Assembly (NCBI GenBank): GCA_030680415.1
Contig: JAUXVE010000063.1
Span: forward strand, 1-64,000
Length of the DNA stretch: 64,000 nt
Direction of reading: 5' to 3'
Source of the DNA: Rubrivivax sp.
Lineage (GTDB): Bacteria > Pseudomonadota > Gammaproteobacteria > Burkholderiales > Burkholderiaceae_C
Shown here: piece by piece, positions 19,673 to 27,278 of the stretch
Layout: each line of letters starts with the position of its first letter
Numbering within the stretch: the first letter of the stretch is position 1
Notes under the pieces: generated by a model
Seen by the model: only the letters and a program-made list of their open reading frames with translations
The model's database searches: none
What the model was told of the DNA's origin: nothing
Position numbers and translations under genes: made by a program

Positions 19673-19772
19673 GCGGATCGCCAGCGCAGGTCACAGCGGC
19701 GCGGCGTGTCTGAGCCACCTGACTTGCCCAGGGCCGTCGAGCCGGCTCGCCGGATGGCGACCGATCTGACGG

Positions 19773-20120
19773 TCAGGCCGATTGAGCCAGTGCGAACAGC
19801 CGCGTCGAGCGTGCGCCCGAGCGGCAGAACATCAGCAATGGCCGCGGCAGTTCAGCCAGCAGGCGCGCCATCGCGGCAGCGTCTTCAGGCGACTGGTAGG
19901 CGCCACTGACCGGCAGGAAGCGGTAGACCAGGCCGGCCGCTTGCGCCGCAGCCTCGATCTGAGCGTTGGTCGGCTGCATCGCGCCTTCCTCGAAGTCGGG
20001 CCGGTTGTTGACGACGGCGCGGAAGCCTGCGCGGGCCGCTTCGGCCATGGCCGCCGGCGTGAGCTGCGGGGCGACGCACACGCCGTCTGCGATAACGCGC
20101 ACGGGCAGTGAGGTGTTCAC
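19773..20120 (-). CDS. TIGR01244-type sulfur transferase/phosphatase (beta-lactamase-hydrolase-like domain)
   Basis: A 115-residue protein starting at GTG 20120. It has the small DSP-like fold of the TIGR01244 family: LTPAAMAEAARAGFRAVVNNRPDFEE near the N-terminus and the active-site loop LMFCRSGARST near the C-terminus, with Cys as the likely nucleophile. In other bacteria this domain is fused to persulfide dioxygenases and linked to sulfide handling; here it stands alone. It follows yqeY on the minus strand with 10 bases between them, so it may be cotranscribed from the rpsU promoter. Confidence 0.85.
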   Translation of the reverse strand: MNTSLPVRVIADGVCVAPQLTPAAMAEAARAGFRAVVNNRPDFEEGAMQPTNAQIEAAAQAAGLVYRFLPVSGAYQSPEDAAAMARLLAELPRPLLMFCRSGARSTRLFALAQSA

Positions 20121-20130
20121 GGCGCGCCGC

Positions 20131-20580
20131 CTATTTCGACAGCGCCTGCTTGACGGCCGCCGACACCAGTGCCATCTCGGCCTTGCCCGCGAGTTGCGCC
20201 TTGGCAGCCGCCATCACCCGGCCCATGTCACCGGGACCGCCGGCACCGAGGCCGGCGACGATGGCTGCCACCGCGGCGGCAATCTCGTCGGCGCCCAGCC
20301 GCTGCGGCAGGTAGGCTTCGAGGACGCGGATTTCGGCGCCTTCCTTGTCCGCCAGGTCGGTGCGGCCGCCTTGCAGGAAGGCTGCGATCGAGTCCCTGCG
20401 CTGCTTGATGAGTTTGTCCACCAGGCCGACCACGGCGCTGTCGTCGAGCACGATGCGCTCGTCCACCTCGCGCTGCTTGCATGCCGCGAGCAGCATGCGG
20501 ATCGTCGACAGCCGTTCGCTGTCGCGGGCGCGCATGGCGGTCTTCATGTCTTCGGTGATGCGGTCCTTGAGGGTGCTCAT
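20131..20580 (-). CDS. GatB/YqeY domain protein
   Basis: 149 residues matching the stand-alone YqeY family, which resembles the tRNA-binding tail of the GatB amidotransferase subunit. The N-terminus is STLKDRITEDMKTAMRARDSERLSTIRMLLAACKQREVDER, followed by KQRRDSIAAF and EAYLPQRLGADEI, and GDMGRVMAAAK near the C-terminus. Its cellular role is not settled. I chose ATG 20580; the track's upstream start at 20694 lies inside the spacer. It is downstream of rpsU with 76 bases between, the usual order in proteobacteria, but dnaG does not follow. Confidence 0.92.
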   Translation of the reverse strand: MSTLKDRITEDMKTAMRARDSERLSTIRMLLAACKQREVDERIVLDDSAVVGLVDKLIKQRRDSIAAFLQGGRTDLADKEGAEIRVLEAYLPQRLGADEIAAAVAAIVAGLGAGGPGDMGRVMAAAKAQLAGKAEMALVSAAVKQALSK

Positions 20581-20656
20581 TTCGCTGCCTGAGTCCAATG
20601 AAAGAAGCCCGCTGCGGCGCGCCGCGCGGGCTTGAAGTGTCCGGGACTGCCGCCTG

Positions 20657-20869
20657 TCAGTAGAGCTTCTTGGGCAATTGCATGCTGCGCACACGCTTGA
20701 AGTGGCGCTTGACCGCGGCCGCCTTCTTGCGCTTGCGCTCGGCAGTGGGCTTTTCGTAGAACTCGCGCGCGCGCAGATCGGTCAGCAGGCCGATCTTTTC
20801 AATGGTGCGCTTGAAGCGGCGCAGTGCGACATCGAAAGGCTCGTTCTCTTTGACGCGGATGGTGGTCAT
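20657..20869 (-). CDS. rpsU: 30S ribosomal protein S21
   Basis: 70 residues, strongly basic. [24 protein letters not shown] at the start and [22 protein letters not shown] in the second half are the S21 signature. S21 sits near the anti-Shine-Dalgarno helix of 16S rRNA and is needed for initiation. It is the first gene of a minus-strand set with yqeY and the TIGR01244 gene. A TATAAT about 155 bases upstream is the likely promoter. Confidence 0.96.
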   Translation of the reverse strand: MTTIRVKENEPFDVALRRFKRTIEKIGLLTDLRAREFYEKPTAERKRKKAAAVKRHFKRVRSMQLPKKLY

Positions 20870-21295
20870 GTACTCAGGAATCCTGCAAGGTTTGCGCTCG
20901 GTGTCCGGCCGTGGCTGGCGCCATCGCCATCGTCATTGGTGAGCGCTATGGGTGAACGCCATTGATGGGCGCGCTCGAGGCCGGCAAGGCGGATCGAAAC
21001 GGTGTGTTGTCCAGCAAAGCCCGGCATTATATGCCGCCTTCGACGGCGCCCGCCGGAGTTCTTGCACGCGAGTCTCACGCTGCCTGCATCCGCCCTTGCG
21101 CTCGGCTGGTGCGCCTGCGGTGCCGGGCCGGTCAGGGCTGCTGCACGCGCGGGCCGTCTGCGGCGGCTGCGCGGGTGAAACTAGGGACGAGAATACGGAA
21201 GGCACTTGAACTGCCGGTAGCGCGGCACCAAGATAGGGCTGCCGTCGCAGCTTGGTGCGGCGTCGTGCCTGCATACGCTCCTACCCCTGCTGGAC
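20870..21295. other. Long intergenic region between divergent rpsU and the PAS/GGDEF-like gene
   Basis: 426 bases without a credible gene. It holds the rpsU leader (about 150 bases), a good minus-strand -10 at 21026-21031 within the near-palindrome GGCATTATATGCC, and on the plus side an A-rich patch (GAAACTAGGGACGAGAATACGG) that could hold the promoter for the downstream gene. Small frames in the track here have no family resemblance. No tRNA or known riboswitch was recognised. Confidence 0.6.
21026..21031 (-). promoter_or_regulatory. -10 element of the rpsU promoter
   Basis: On the minus strand the sequence reads TATAAT, a perfect sigma-70 -10 box, in a GC-rich surrounding. The -35 region is GC-rich and not recognisable, as in many strong ribosomal promoters of high-GC betaproteobacteria. 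Transcription would begin about 150 bases before rpsU. Confidence 0.5.
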
Positions 21296-22312
21296 ATGAC
21301 CCCTCAACCCGATTCGTCGTCAGGGCTGCCACTGGCTGCCGCGGAACTGCAGCATCTGCTCGGTGGCCTGTTGCCGGAACTGCTGGCGCGCCGGGGTGAC
21401 CTGCTGGCGATCAAGAACGTCGCCAGCGGCCGCTATGCGTACGTCAACGCTGCCATGGCGGCCTTCGTGGGCCGTCCGGTGGCCGAGGTCGCGGGGCGCA
21501 GCGACGCCGAGCTGTTCGACGCCGCCATGGCCACCGCACTGCGCGCCGCCGAGCAAACCGCCCTTGCCCACGGTGCGCCGCTGGCCAGCGAACACGGCTT
21601 TGAACGGGCCGGCGTGAGGCGTGAGTTCTCGGTGCTGCGCACCGTGAGTCAGGTCGACCCGCAAGGGCGGCGCTGGCTGTGCAGCCTGTGGACGGACCTG
21701 GCTGCAGTGCGCCAGCGCGAGTCGCAGTTGCGCACCGCGCTCGAGCAGATCGAGCAGCAGCAGCGGGCCAACGAGTTGTTGCGCCGGGAGATTTCCGACC
21801 AGGCGCTGCGCGATCCGGCCTCGGGCCTGTACAAGCGGTCGCATTTCGAGGACCAGCTGCGCCGCGAGGTCGATCTGTCGACGCGAGAGCATCGCGAATT
21901 CGCGATCGTCTTCATCGAGCTCGACCCTCCCGGCGAGAAGCTGCTGGCCCTGGGCGCAGCGGGCCAGCGGTGTCTGATGGAGGCCATGGGTCGGCTGCTG
22001 CGCAGCGGCACTCGCGCCATGGACGCGTCCTGTCGCTACGACGAGCGCCGTTTCGCGGTGCTGCTGTCGGGGGTCGGCCTGGCCACGGCGCATGCGCGCA
22101 TGGAGGGCGTGCGCCGCAAGTGCGCGACGCAGATCGTCGTGCACGAGGGTCAGGAACTCGGCTTCACCGTGGCCATGGGGGTGGCCAGCTTCCCGCACAC
22201 CGCGCACACGCAGGAAGGCCTGGTGCAGGCCTGTGAAGCTGCACTGGCCGAGGCGCAGCGCCGCGGCGGCAACCAGGTCACGCTGGCAGCGATCCGCTTC
22301 GAGTCCGCCTGA
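21296..22312 (+). CDS. PAS domain protein with a degenerate GGDEF domain
   Basis: 338 residues. Residues 35-150 form a PAS-type sensor (IKNVASGRYAYVNAAMAAFVGRPVAEVAGRSDAELFD). A short coiled coil (RQRESQLRTALEQIEQQQR) leads to a GGDEF-fold domain from about 180 (DPASGLYKRSHFEDQLRREV). The active-site motif G-G-D/E-E-F reads D-E-R-R-F (CRYDERRFAVLLSG), and the upstream F-K-x-x-N-D segment is also lost. It is therefore unlikely to make cyclic di-GMP and may act as a sensor, scaffold or binding partner. It is convergent with the TauE gene, 18 bases apart. No RxxD inhibitory site is evident. Confidence 0.85.
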   Translation: MTPQPDSSSGLPLAAAELQHLLGGLLPELLARRGDLLAIKNVASGRYAYVNAAMAAFVGRPVAEVAGRSDAELFDAAMATALRAAEQTALAHGAPLASEHGFERAGVRREFSVLRTVSQVDPQGRRWLCSLWTDLAAVRQRESQLRTALEQIEQQQRANELLRREISDQALRDPASGLYKRSHFEDQLRREVDLSTREHREFAIVFIELDPPGEKLLALGAAGQRCLMEAMGRLLRSGTRAMDASCRYDERRFAVLLSGVGLATAHARMEGVRRKCATQIVVHEGQELGFTVAMGVASFPHTAHTQEGLVQACEAALAEAQRRGGNQVTLAAIRFESA

Positions 22313-22330
22313 GCCGCGATCCGACAGGCC

Positions 22331-23146
22331 TCACCCGGCCCAGGCCTTGTGCAGCATGGTGGCGGCCAGGCCGAGCAGCATCACCGCGAACAGCCGCTTG
22401 AGCCAGCGCACGTCGATGCGTTGCGCCGTGCGCGCGCCCAGCGGTGCCAGGCTGATGCTGGCCAGCGACACCACGAGCAGCGCCGGCAGGTAGAAGTAGC
22501 CCACGGCGCCCGGCAAGGCGCTTGGCAGGCGCCAGCCGCTGATGGCGTAGCCCAGCGTGCTGGCCGCCGCGATCGGGAAGCCCAATGCTGCGCTGGTGCC
22601 CACCGCCTGGCGCACCGGCACGTTGCACCAGGTCATGAAGGGCACCGACAGGAAGGCGCCGCCGGCACCCAGCAGGCCCGACACGAAGCCGATGGCGGCG
22701 CCCACGGCGGTCTGGCCGGTTCGTCCGGGCAGTTGCCGTCCGGGCCGCGGCTTGCGGTCGCGCAGCATGCGCAGCGCCGACCAGCCGATGAAGATGGCGA
22801 AGAACAAGGCCAGGCCCTGGCCCTTGAGCACCGCGAAGGCACCTGCGCCGGCGGCCAGGCCGCCGAGCACGATGCCGGGCGACAGCGTGGCGGCAAGTTC
22901 CCAGCGCACGGCGCCCAGCCGGTGATGGACCCGCACGCTGGACAGCGACGTGAACAGGATCGTGGCCATCGAGGTGGCGATGGCCATCTTCACCGCATGG
23001 CCGGACTCCACACCGCGCTGCGACAGCAGCAGCGTCATCACCGGCACCATCATCATGCCGCCGCCGATGCCCAGCAAGCCGGCCAGGAAACCCACCGTGG
23101 CGCCCAGTGCCAGCAGTTCGGCGATCAGCACCCAGCCGATGTCCAT
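22331..23146 (-). CDS. Sulfite exporter TauE/SafE family permease
   Basis: 271 residues, eight hydrophobic segments. The first half contains GFLAGLLGIGGGMMMVPV near residue 19 and the second FVSGLLGAGGAFLSVPFM near 165; these duplicated G-G-G motifs define the classical TauE/SafE family. It is a closer match to the core family than the protein at 8 kb. The probable role is export of a small anion such as sulfite. The EVE-domain gene lies 7 bases upstream on the same strand, so the two may be cotranscribed. No sulfur-oxidation genes are near. Confidence 0.9.
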   Translation of the reverse strand: MDIGWVLIAELLALGATVGFLAGLLGIGGGMMMVPVMTLLLSQRGVESGHAVKMAIATSMATILFTSLSSVRVHHRLGAVRWELAATLSPGIVLGGLAAGAGAFAVLKGQGLALFFAIFIGWSALRMLRDRKPRPGRQLPGRTGQTAVGAAIGFVSGLLGAGGAFLSVPFMTWCNVPVRQAVGTSAALGFPIAAASTLGYAISGWRLPSALPGAVGYFYLPALLVVSLASISLAPLGARTAQRIDVRWLKRLFAVMLLGLAATMLHKAWAG

Positions 23147-23153
23147 CGCTGGC

Positions 23154-23618
<465 letters not shown>

Positions 23619-23630
23619 GGGGTGTAAGGT

Positions 23631-23808
23631 GTCCGCCGTGAACCGTGAGCCACATTCCTGAACCCAAGGGGAAGTTCAGGTGGGCGAGGGCAGCCGGGCT
23701 TCGGGTTCATCTGACGCGAGACGCTCACACCAACCCGGCGATGTTCCAAGCCCTTGGTCATAGACCATCGGTTCAAGGAAATTAAAAACTCACGCGTTCA
23801 CAACGGAC
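23631..23808 (-). ncRNA. ssrS: 6S RNA
   Basis: The minus strand folds into the 6S long hairpin. The ends GTCCGTTGTGAACGCGTGAG (5') and CTCACGGTTCACGGCGGAC (3') pair almost perfectly as the closing stem. Inside, CCTTGAACC pairs with GGGTTCAGG around the central bubble, and GGTTGGTGTGAGC resembles the E. coli segment GGTTGGTGAGC. The length is about 178 bases, against 184 in E. coli. 6S RNA mimics an open promoter and sequesters sigma-70 RNA polymerase in stationary phase. Its position directly after zapA is the conserved one. The exact ends are set from the stem, so they may be off by a few bases. Confidence 0.92.
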
Positions 23809-23865
23809 GAAACCATTCTAGACGCCTGTGCCTGCCTTGCGGGTGACCCCGATTTGCGCCGGACT

Positions 23866-24192
23866 TCACAGCAGCTGGCCGTCTTCGGCGATGGCCGCGT
23901 CGATACGGCGGATCAGGGCGTCGAGGTCGGCGTCGCTCGGTGCTGCCGCAACCCTGGCGGGTGAACCGGCGCTGGCCGCAGCGGGTGCCGCAGCGCGCTC
24001 GGCCAACTGGTAGGCGAGGTTCAGCGCCGCCAGCACGGCGATGCGTTCGCGCGCCTTGACCTTGCCGGCACCGCGGATCGCGGACATCTCGTGGTCGACG
24101 CTGGCCACTGCCGCCGCCAGCAGCGTCTCGCCGCCCTCGGGGCAGGCCAGCACGTAGACCTGGCCGAGGATCGTGACCTCGAGCTGCTTCAA
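23866..24192 (-). CDS. zapA: Cell division protein ZapA
   Basis: 108 residues starting at a TTG (24192) that overlaps the upstream stop as TTGA. KQLEVTILGQVYVLACPEG, then LLAAAVASVDHEMSAIR and KARERIAVLAALNLAYQL are the ZapA core. A Pro/Ala-rich linker precedes the C-terminal helix DALIRRIDAAI. ZapA crosslinks FtsZ filaments at the division ring. The zapB-like gene is upstream with overlap, and 6S RNA is downstream. The TTG start agrees with the family N-terminus M-K-Q. Confidence 0.93.
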   Translation of the reverse strand: MKQLEVTILGQVYVLACPEGGETLLAAAVASVDHEMSAIRGAGKVKARERIAVLAALNLAYQLAERAAAPAAASAGSPARVAAAPSDADLDALIRRIDAAIAEDGQLL

Positions 24193-24428
24193 AGGGGGCT
24201 CGCTTTCTGGGTGGCGTCCACGGCGGGGGCGCCGTCGGCAGGCAGCCGCTCGAGCAAGGCATCGATGCGCGCGCGCGCCGCACCCAGGCGTGAACGCAGG
24301 CTGTCGCGCTCGGCGGTGACGGTCTGCAGTTGCTGCTCGATGAGCGCGCTGGTGCGCTTGAGTTCCTGGTGCCGCAGCACCAGCCTGTCCACCCGTTCGG
24401 CGAGGTCTTCGAGCTTGGCCATCTGCAT
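24189..24428 (-). CDS. ZapB-like coiled-coil protein (TIGR02449 type)
   Basis: 79 residues, almost entirely helical and charged: AKLEDLAERVDRLVLRHQELKRTSALIEQQLQTVTAERDSLRSRL. Heptad spacing predicts a coiled coil. Such short proteins sit upstream of zapA in betaproteobacteria and are thought to act with it at the Z ring. GGGGAGA five bases before ATG 24428 supports that start over the second ATG at 24422. The stop overlaps the zapA TTG. Confidence 0.85.
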   Translation of the reverse strand: MQMAKLEDLAERVDRLVLRHQELKRTSALIEQQLQTVTAERDSLRSRLGAARARIDALLERLPADGAPAVDATQKASPL

Positions 24429-24444
24429 GCGTCTCCCCGGCTCC

Positions 24445-25086
24445 TTAGCCCGCGGGCATTGTAGAAGCGCCCAGGTCGCACCAGCGGCGCACCGCGCATG
24501 CGTCGCAGCGCGGCGCGCGTGCCAGACACACGTAGCGGCCGTGCAGGATCAGCCAGTGGTGGGCGTCGACCCGCCAGCGCTCGGGCACCCGCTGCAGCAG
24601 CAACGTTTCCACTTCCAGCGGGTTGCGCCCGGGCGCCAGCCCGGTGCGGTTGGCGACGCGGAAGATGTGCGTGTCGACGGCCATCGTCGGCTCGCCGAAG
24701 GCGACGTTGAGCACCACGTTGGCGGTCTTGCGGCCGACGCCGGGCAGGGCCTGCAGCGCCTCGCGCCTGCGCGGCACCTCGCCGTCGTGCCGCTGCAACA
24801 GGATGCGGCAGGTCTCGACCAGGTTCTTCGCCTTGGTGCGGAACAGGCCGATGGTGCGTATGAGTTCGGTGACACGCTCGACGCCCAGGTCGGCCATCTT
24901 CTGCGGCGTCGGCGCCAGCGCGAAGAGGGCCTTCGTCGCCTTGTTGACGCTCACGTCGGTGGCCTGCGCCGACAGCAGCACGGCGACCAGCAACTCGAAC
25001 ACGCTGGTGTATTCGAGTTCGGACTGCGGCCGCGGGTTGGCCGCGGCGAGGGTGGCGAAGAAGGCCTCGACGGCTTCAGGCTTCAT
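24445..25086 (-). CDS. nth: Endonuclease III
   Basis: 213 residues, nearly the same length as E. coli Nth. It is a DNA glycosylase/AP lyase that removes oxidised pyrimidines. The helix-hairpin-helix [14 protein letters not shown] holds catalytic Lys120, and [11 protein letters not shown] holds Asp138, at the same numbers as in E. coli. The C-terminal C-x6-C-x2-C-x5-C motif ([17 protein letters not shown]) binds [4Fe-4S]. I use ATG 25086; the track's longer start reads into rnfB. The start overlaps the rnfB stop by 11 bases, indicating coupling. Confidence 0.96.
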   Translation of the reverse strand: MKPEAVEAFFATLAAANPRPQSELEYTSVFELLVAVLLSAQATDVSVNKATKALFALAPTPQKMADLGVERVTELIRTIGLFRTKAKNLVETCRILLQRHDGEVPRRREALQALPGVGRKTANVVLNVAFGEPTMAVDTHIFRVANRTGLAPGRNPLEVETLLLQRVPERWRVDAHHWLILHGRYVCLARAPRCDACAVRRWCDLGASTMPAG

Positions 25087-25786
25087 CGGTGCTGCCGGCG
25101 CGGGGTGATGGAGGTGGGGCCTGGCGGGCGCCGGCGCGTTGCCGCGCGGCTTCGATGACCGCCTGCTTGGCGGCCAGAGCGGCGGGGTCGGCGATCGTGC
25201 CGTGGCTGGCCAGGTCGGCGAGCTTGGCCTCGGCCCTGGCGGCCAGCTGCTCGTCGCCCTCGCGTTGCTCGCGCTCGATGCGCCACTGGTGGAAGGCATA
25301 GCGCGCGCGCGCCTCGTCGGCCTGCGCCGCGCTCCAGGCCTGCCAGCCGCTGCGCGTGCCGGTCACCGGCACCATCGCGATGCAGTCCACGGGGCACACC
25401 GGCACGCACAACTCGCAGCCGGTGCACAGCGGGTCGATCACCGTGTGCATGAGCTTGGACGCGCCGACGATGCAGTCCACCGGGCAGGCCTTGATGCACA
25501 GCGTGCAGCCGATGCACCAGGCTTCGTCGATGACCGCCAGCGCGCGCGGCCCCTCGCTGCCGCGTGCCGGGTCCAGCGGCAGCACGGGGCGGCCGGTGAG
25601 GGCTGCGAGGCGCACGATGCCCTCGGCGCCGCCGGGCGGGCAGCGGTTGATGTCGGCGCTGCCTTCGGCCATCGCCGTCGCGTAAGCGCGGCAGTCGGGG
25701 TAGCCGCAGCGCGTGCATTGCGTCTGTGGCAGTGCCGCGTCCACCCGGTCGGCGAGGCTTGCTGCGGGCTGGTCGGGCGGCGTCAC
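25076..25786 (-). CDS. rsxB: RnfB-like ferredoxin, soluble and without partner subunits
   Basis: 236 residues from GTG 25786. An N-terminal four-Cys domain ([13 protein letters not shown] plus RCPPGG) is followed by two bacterial ferredoxin motifs ([15 protein letters not shown] and [15 protein letters not shown]), each for one [4Fe-4S]. Family RnfB/RsxB subunits have an N-terminal transmembrane anchor; here residues 1-20 are Pro/Ala/Asp-rich and not hydrophobic, so the protein should be cytoplasmic. A Lys/Glu/Ala-rich C-terminal helix extends past the second cluster. The other five Rnf subunits are not in the window, yet the link to nth seen in E. coli (rsxE-nth) is kept. It may feed electrons to another acceptor. 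Confidence 0.88.
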   Translation of the reverse strand: MTPPDQPAASLADRVDAALPQTQCTRCGYPDCRAYATAMAEGSADINRCPPGGAEGIVRLAALTGRPVLPLDPARGSEGPRALAVIDEAWCIGCTLCIKACPVDCIVGASKLMHTVIDPLCTGCELCVPVCPVDCIAMVPVTGTRSGWQAWSAAQADEARARYAFHQWRIEREQREGDEQLAARAEAKLADLASHGTIADPAALAAKQAVIEAARQRAGARQAPPPSPRAGSTDEA

Positions 25787-25793
25787 CGCCCGA

Positions 25794-27086
25794 TTATCGG
25801 GCGCGTGCCCTCTTCATCGGCGCCGCGGCGTTCTGGGCCACGGTCTCGTTGCCGAAGCGCGATATGAAACCGCGCACTTCGGGGTACACCTTCTCGCGCC
25901 AGCGGCGGCCCGAGAAGATGCCGTAGTGGCCGGCGCCCAGGGCGTCGTAGTGGAACGCGCGGCCCCTGGGGATGCCTTCGCACAGCTCGTGCGCGGCGTG
26001 CGTCTGGCCGGCACCCGAGATGTCGTCGAGCTCGCCTTCGATGGTCAGCAGCGCGGTCGTGATGATGTCCTGCGGCCGCACCGGCTCGCCACGCACGACC
26101 CAGGTGCCGTTGACCAGCGCGAAGTCCTGGAACACGGTCTTGATGGTGTCCAGGTAGTACTCGGCCGGCATGTCGAGCACGGCGTTGTACTCGTCGTAGA
26201 ACTGCCGGTGCGCTTCGGCGCTGTCGCCGTCGCCGCGGATCAGATCCTGGAAGTAATCGTAGTGGCTGGAGACGTGGCGGTCCGGGTTCATGGCCACGAA
26301 GCCGGTGTGCTGCAGGAAGCCGGGGTAGACGCGCCGGCCCGCGCCCGGGAAGTTGGCCGGCACGCGCTGGATGACGTTGGCCTCGAACCAGGCGTGGCTC
26401 TTGTTGACGGCCAGGTTGTTGACGGCCGTGGGGCTCTTGCGGGCATCGATGGGGCCGCCCATCATGACCATCGTGCGCGGCGTGGCCTCGCCGCGGCTGG
26501 CCATCAGCGATACCGCGGCCAGCACCGGCACCGTCGGCTGGCAGACCGAGATCACGTGCGCCTCGGGGCCGATGTGGCGGATGAATTCCTGCACGTATTC
26601 GACGTAGTCGTCGAGGTGGAAGGGCCCGGCCTTCGCTGGCACCATGCGCGCGTCGGTCCAGTCGGTGATGAACACCTTGTGGTCGCGCAGCAGGGCTTTG
26701 ACGGTGTCGCGCAGCAGCGTCGAGTGGTGACCCGACAGCGGCGCCACCACCAGCACGGTGGGCTGGCTCTTCATCTGCGTCAGCGCCACCGGGTTGTCGG
26801 TGAAGCGCTTGAAGCGCAGCAGGCGGCAGAAGGGCTTGACGATCGCCACCTGTTCCTGCACCGCGATCTCGACACCGCCGACGGTGGCCGCAGTGATCTT
26901 GAATTCGGGCTTCTCGTATTCCTTGGCCAATCGATGCATGAGGTCGAAGCCGGCCGACCACCGGTCGGCCATGGGGACCTGTGCAAACGGCGACAGTGGG
27001 TGGCTGTAGAGCTTGGCCGTGGCGCTGGCGAACTCCGAGAAAGGCGCCATCAAGGCGCGCTGGGTTTCATACAGCTGATACAGCAT
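25794..27086 (-). CDS. phaZ: Intracellular polyhydroxyalkanoate depolymerase (PhaZ type)
   Basis: 430 residues starting [12 protein letters not shown], the usual N-terminus of cytoplasmic PhaZ enzymes. It hydrolyses stored poly(3-hydroxybutyrate) granules. The nucleophile sits in [11 protein letters not shown]: Cys182 in place of the lipase-box Ser, as known for the Ralstonia enzyme. The catalytic His is probably in [10 protein letters not shown], with an Asp in [12 protein letters not shown] before ATG 27086 supports this start; the track's 27203 start lacks support. An inverted repeat upstream overlaps the probable promoter and may be an operator for a PHA-responsive repressor. Confidence 0.93.
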   Translation of the reverse strand: MLYQLYETQRALMAPFSEFASATAKLYSHPLSPFAQVPMADRWSAGFDLMHRLAKEYEKPEFKITAATVGGVEIAVQEQVAIVKPFCRLLRFKRFTDNPVALTQMKSQPTVLVVAPLSGHHSTLLRDTVKALLRDHKVFITDWTDARMVPAKAGPFHLDDYVEYVQEFIRHIGPEAHVISVCQPTVPVLAAVSLMASRGEATPRTMVMMGGPIDARKSPTAVNNLAVNKSHAWFEANVIQRVPANFPGAGRRVYPGFLQHTGFVAMNPDRHVSSHYDYFQDLIRGDGDSAEAHRQFYDEYNAVLDMPAEYYLDTIKTVFQDFALVNGTWVVRGEPVRPQDIITTALLTIEGELDDISGAGQTHAAHELCEGIPRGRAFHYDALGAGHYGIFSGRRWREKVYPEVRGFISRFGNETVAQNAAAPMKRARAR

Positions 27087-27156
27087 GGGGTGTCTCCGAT
27101 CGTTGTGACCATGGCATCCGCATGCACGCTGTGCGAACGGACTGACGGCCAAGTTG

Positions 27157-27162
27157 ACTGTA
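27157..27162 (-). promoter_or_regulatory. Candidate -10 of the phaZ promoter
   Basis: On the minus strand TACAGT lies about 70 bases before the phaZ start. A TTGCTG-like -35 is about 20 bases upstream, slightly too far, and lies inside the inverted repeat at 27170-27190. The layout would let a bound repressor block RNA polymerase. Confidence 0.35.
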
Positions 27163-27169
27163 CTGCAGA

Positions 27170-27190
27170 TTTTGTTGCAGCGCAGCAAAA
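27170..27190. promoter_or_regulatory. Inverted repeat, candidate PhaR-type operator of phaZ
   Basis: TTTTGTTGC-AGC-GCAGCAAAA is a 21-base near-perfect palindrome (8 of 9 positions match). Its core TTGC-N3-GCAG differs by one base from the CTGC-N3-GCAG type of TGC-rich site described for PhaR repressors of PHA genes. It lies 84-104 bases before phaZ and overlaps the expected -35. The link to PhaR is inference. Confidence 0.45.
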
Positions 27191-27207
27191 TTGAGGCAGA
27201 CACCCAG

Positions 27208-27229
27208 ATGGTGCGGCCGGACGCACCAT
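27208..27229. repeat. Perfect 8-bp inverted repeat in the phaZ-aminotransferase spacer
   Basis: ATGGTGCG-GCCGGA-CGCACCAT forms a perfect hairpin with a six-base loop, downstream of the aminotransferase stop and upstream of the phaZ operator-like repeat. There is no T tract on either strand, so it is not a typical terminator; it may be a second operator or an RNA stability hairpin. Confidence 0.5.
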
Positions 27230-27278
27230 TTCAATAGCTCGAAAACACTGGGTCGGACGGTCGATATCGGTGCCGCTG

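Noticed and set aside
20870-21295. Small frames (70-145 residues) in the rpsU upstream region as genes
   Set aside because: No ribosome site, no domain, and composition typical of random high-GC frames.
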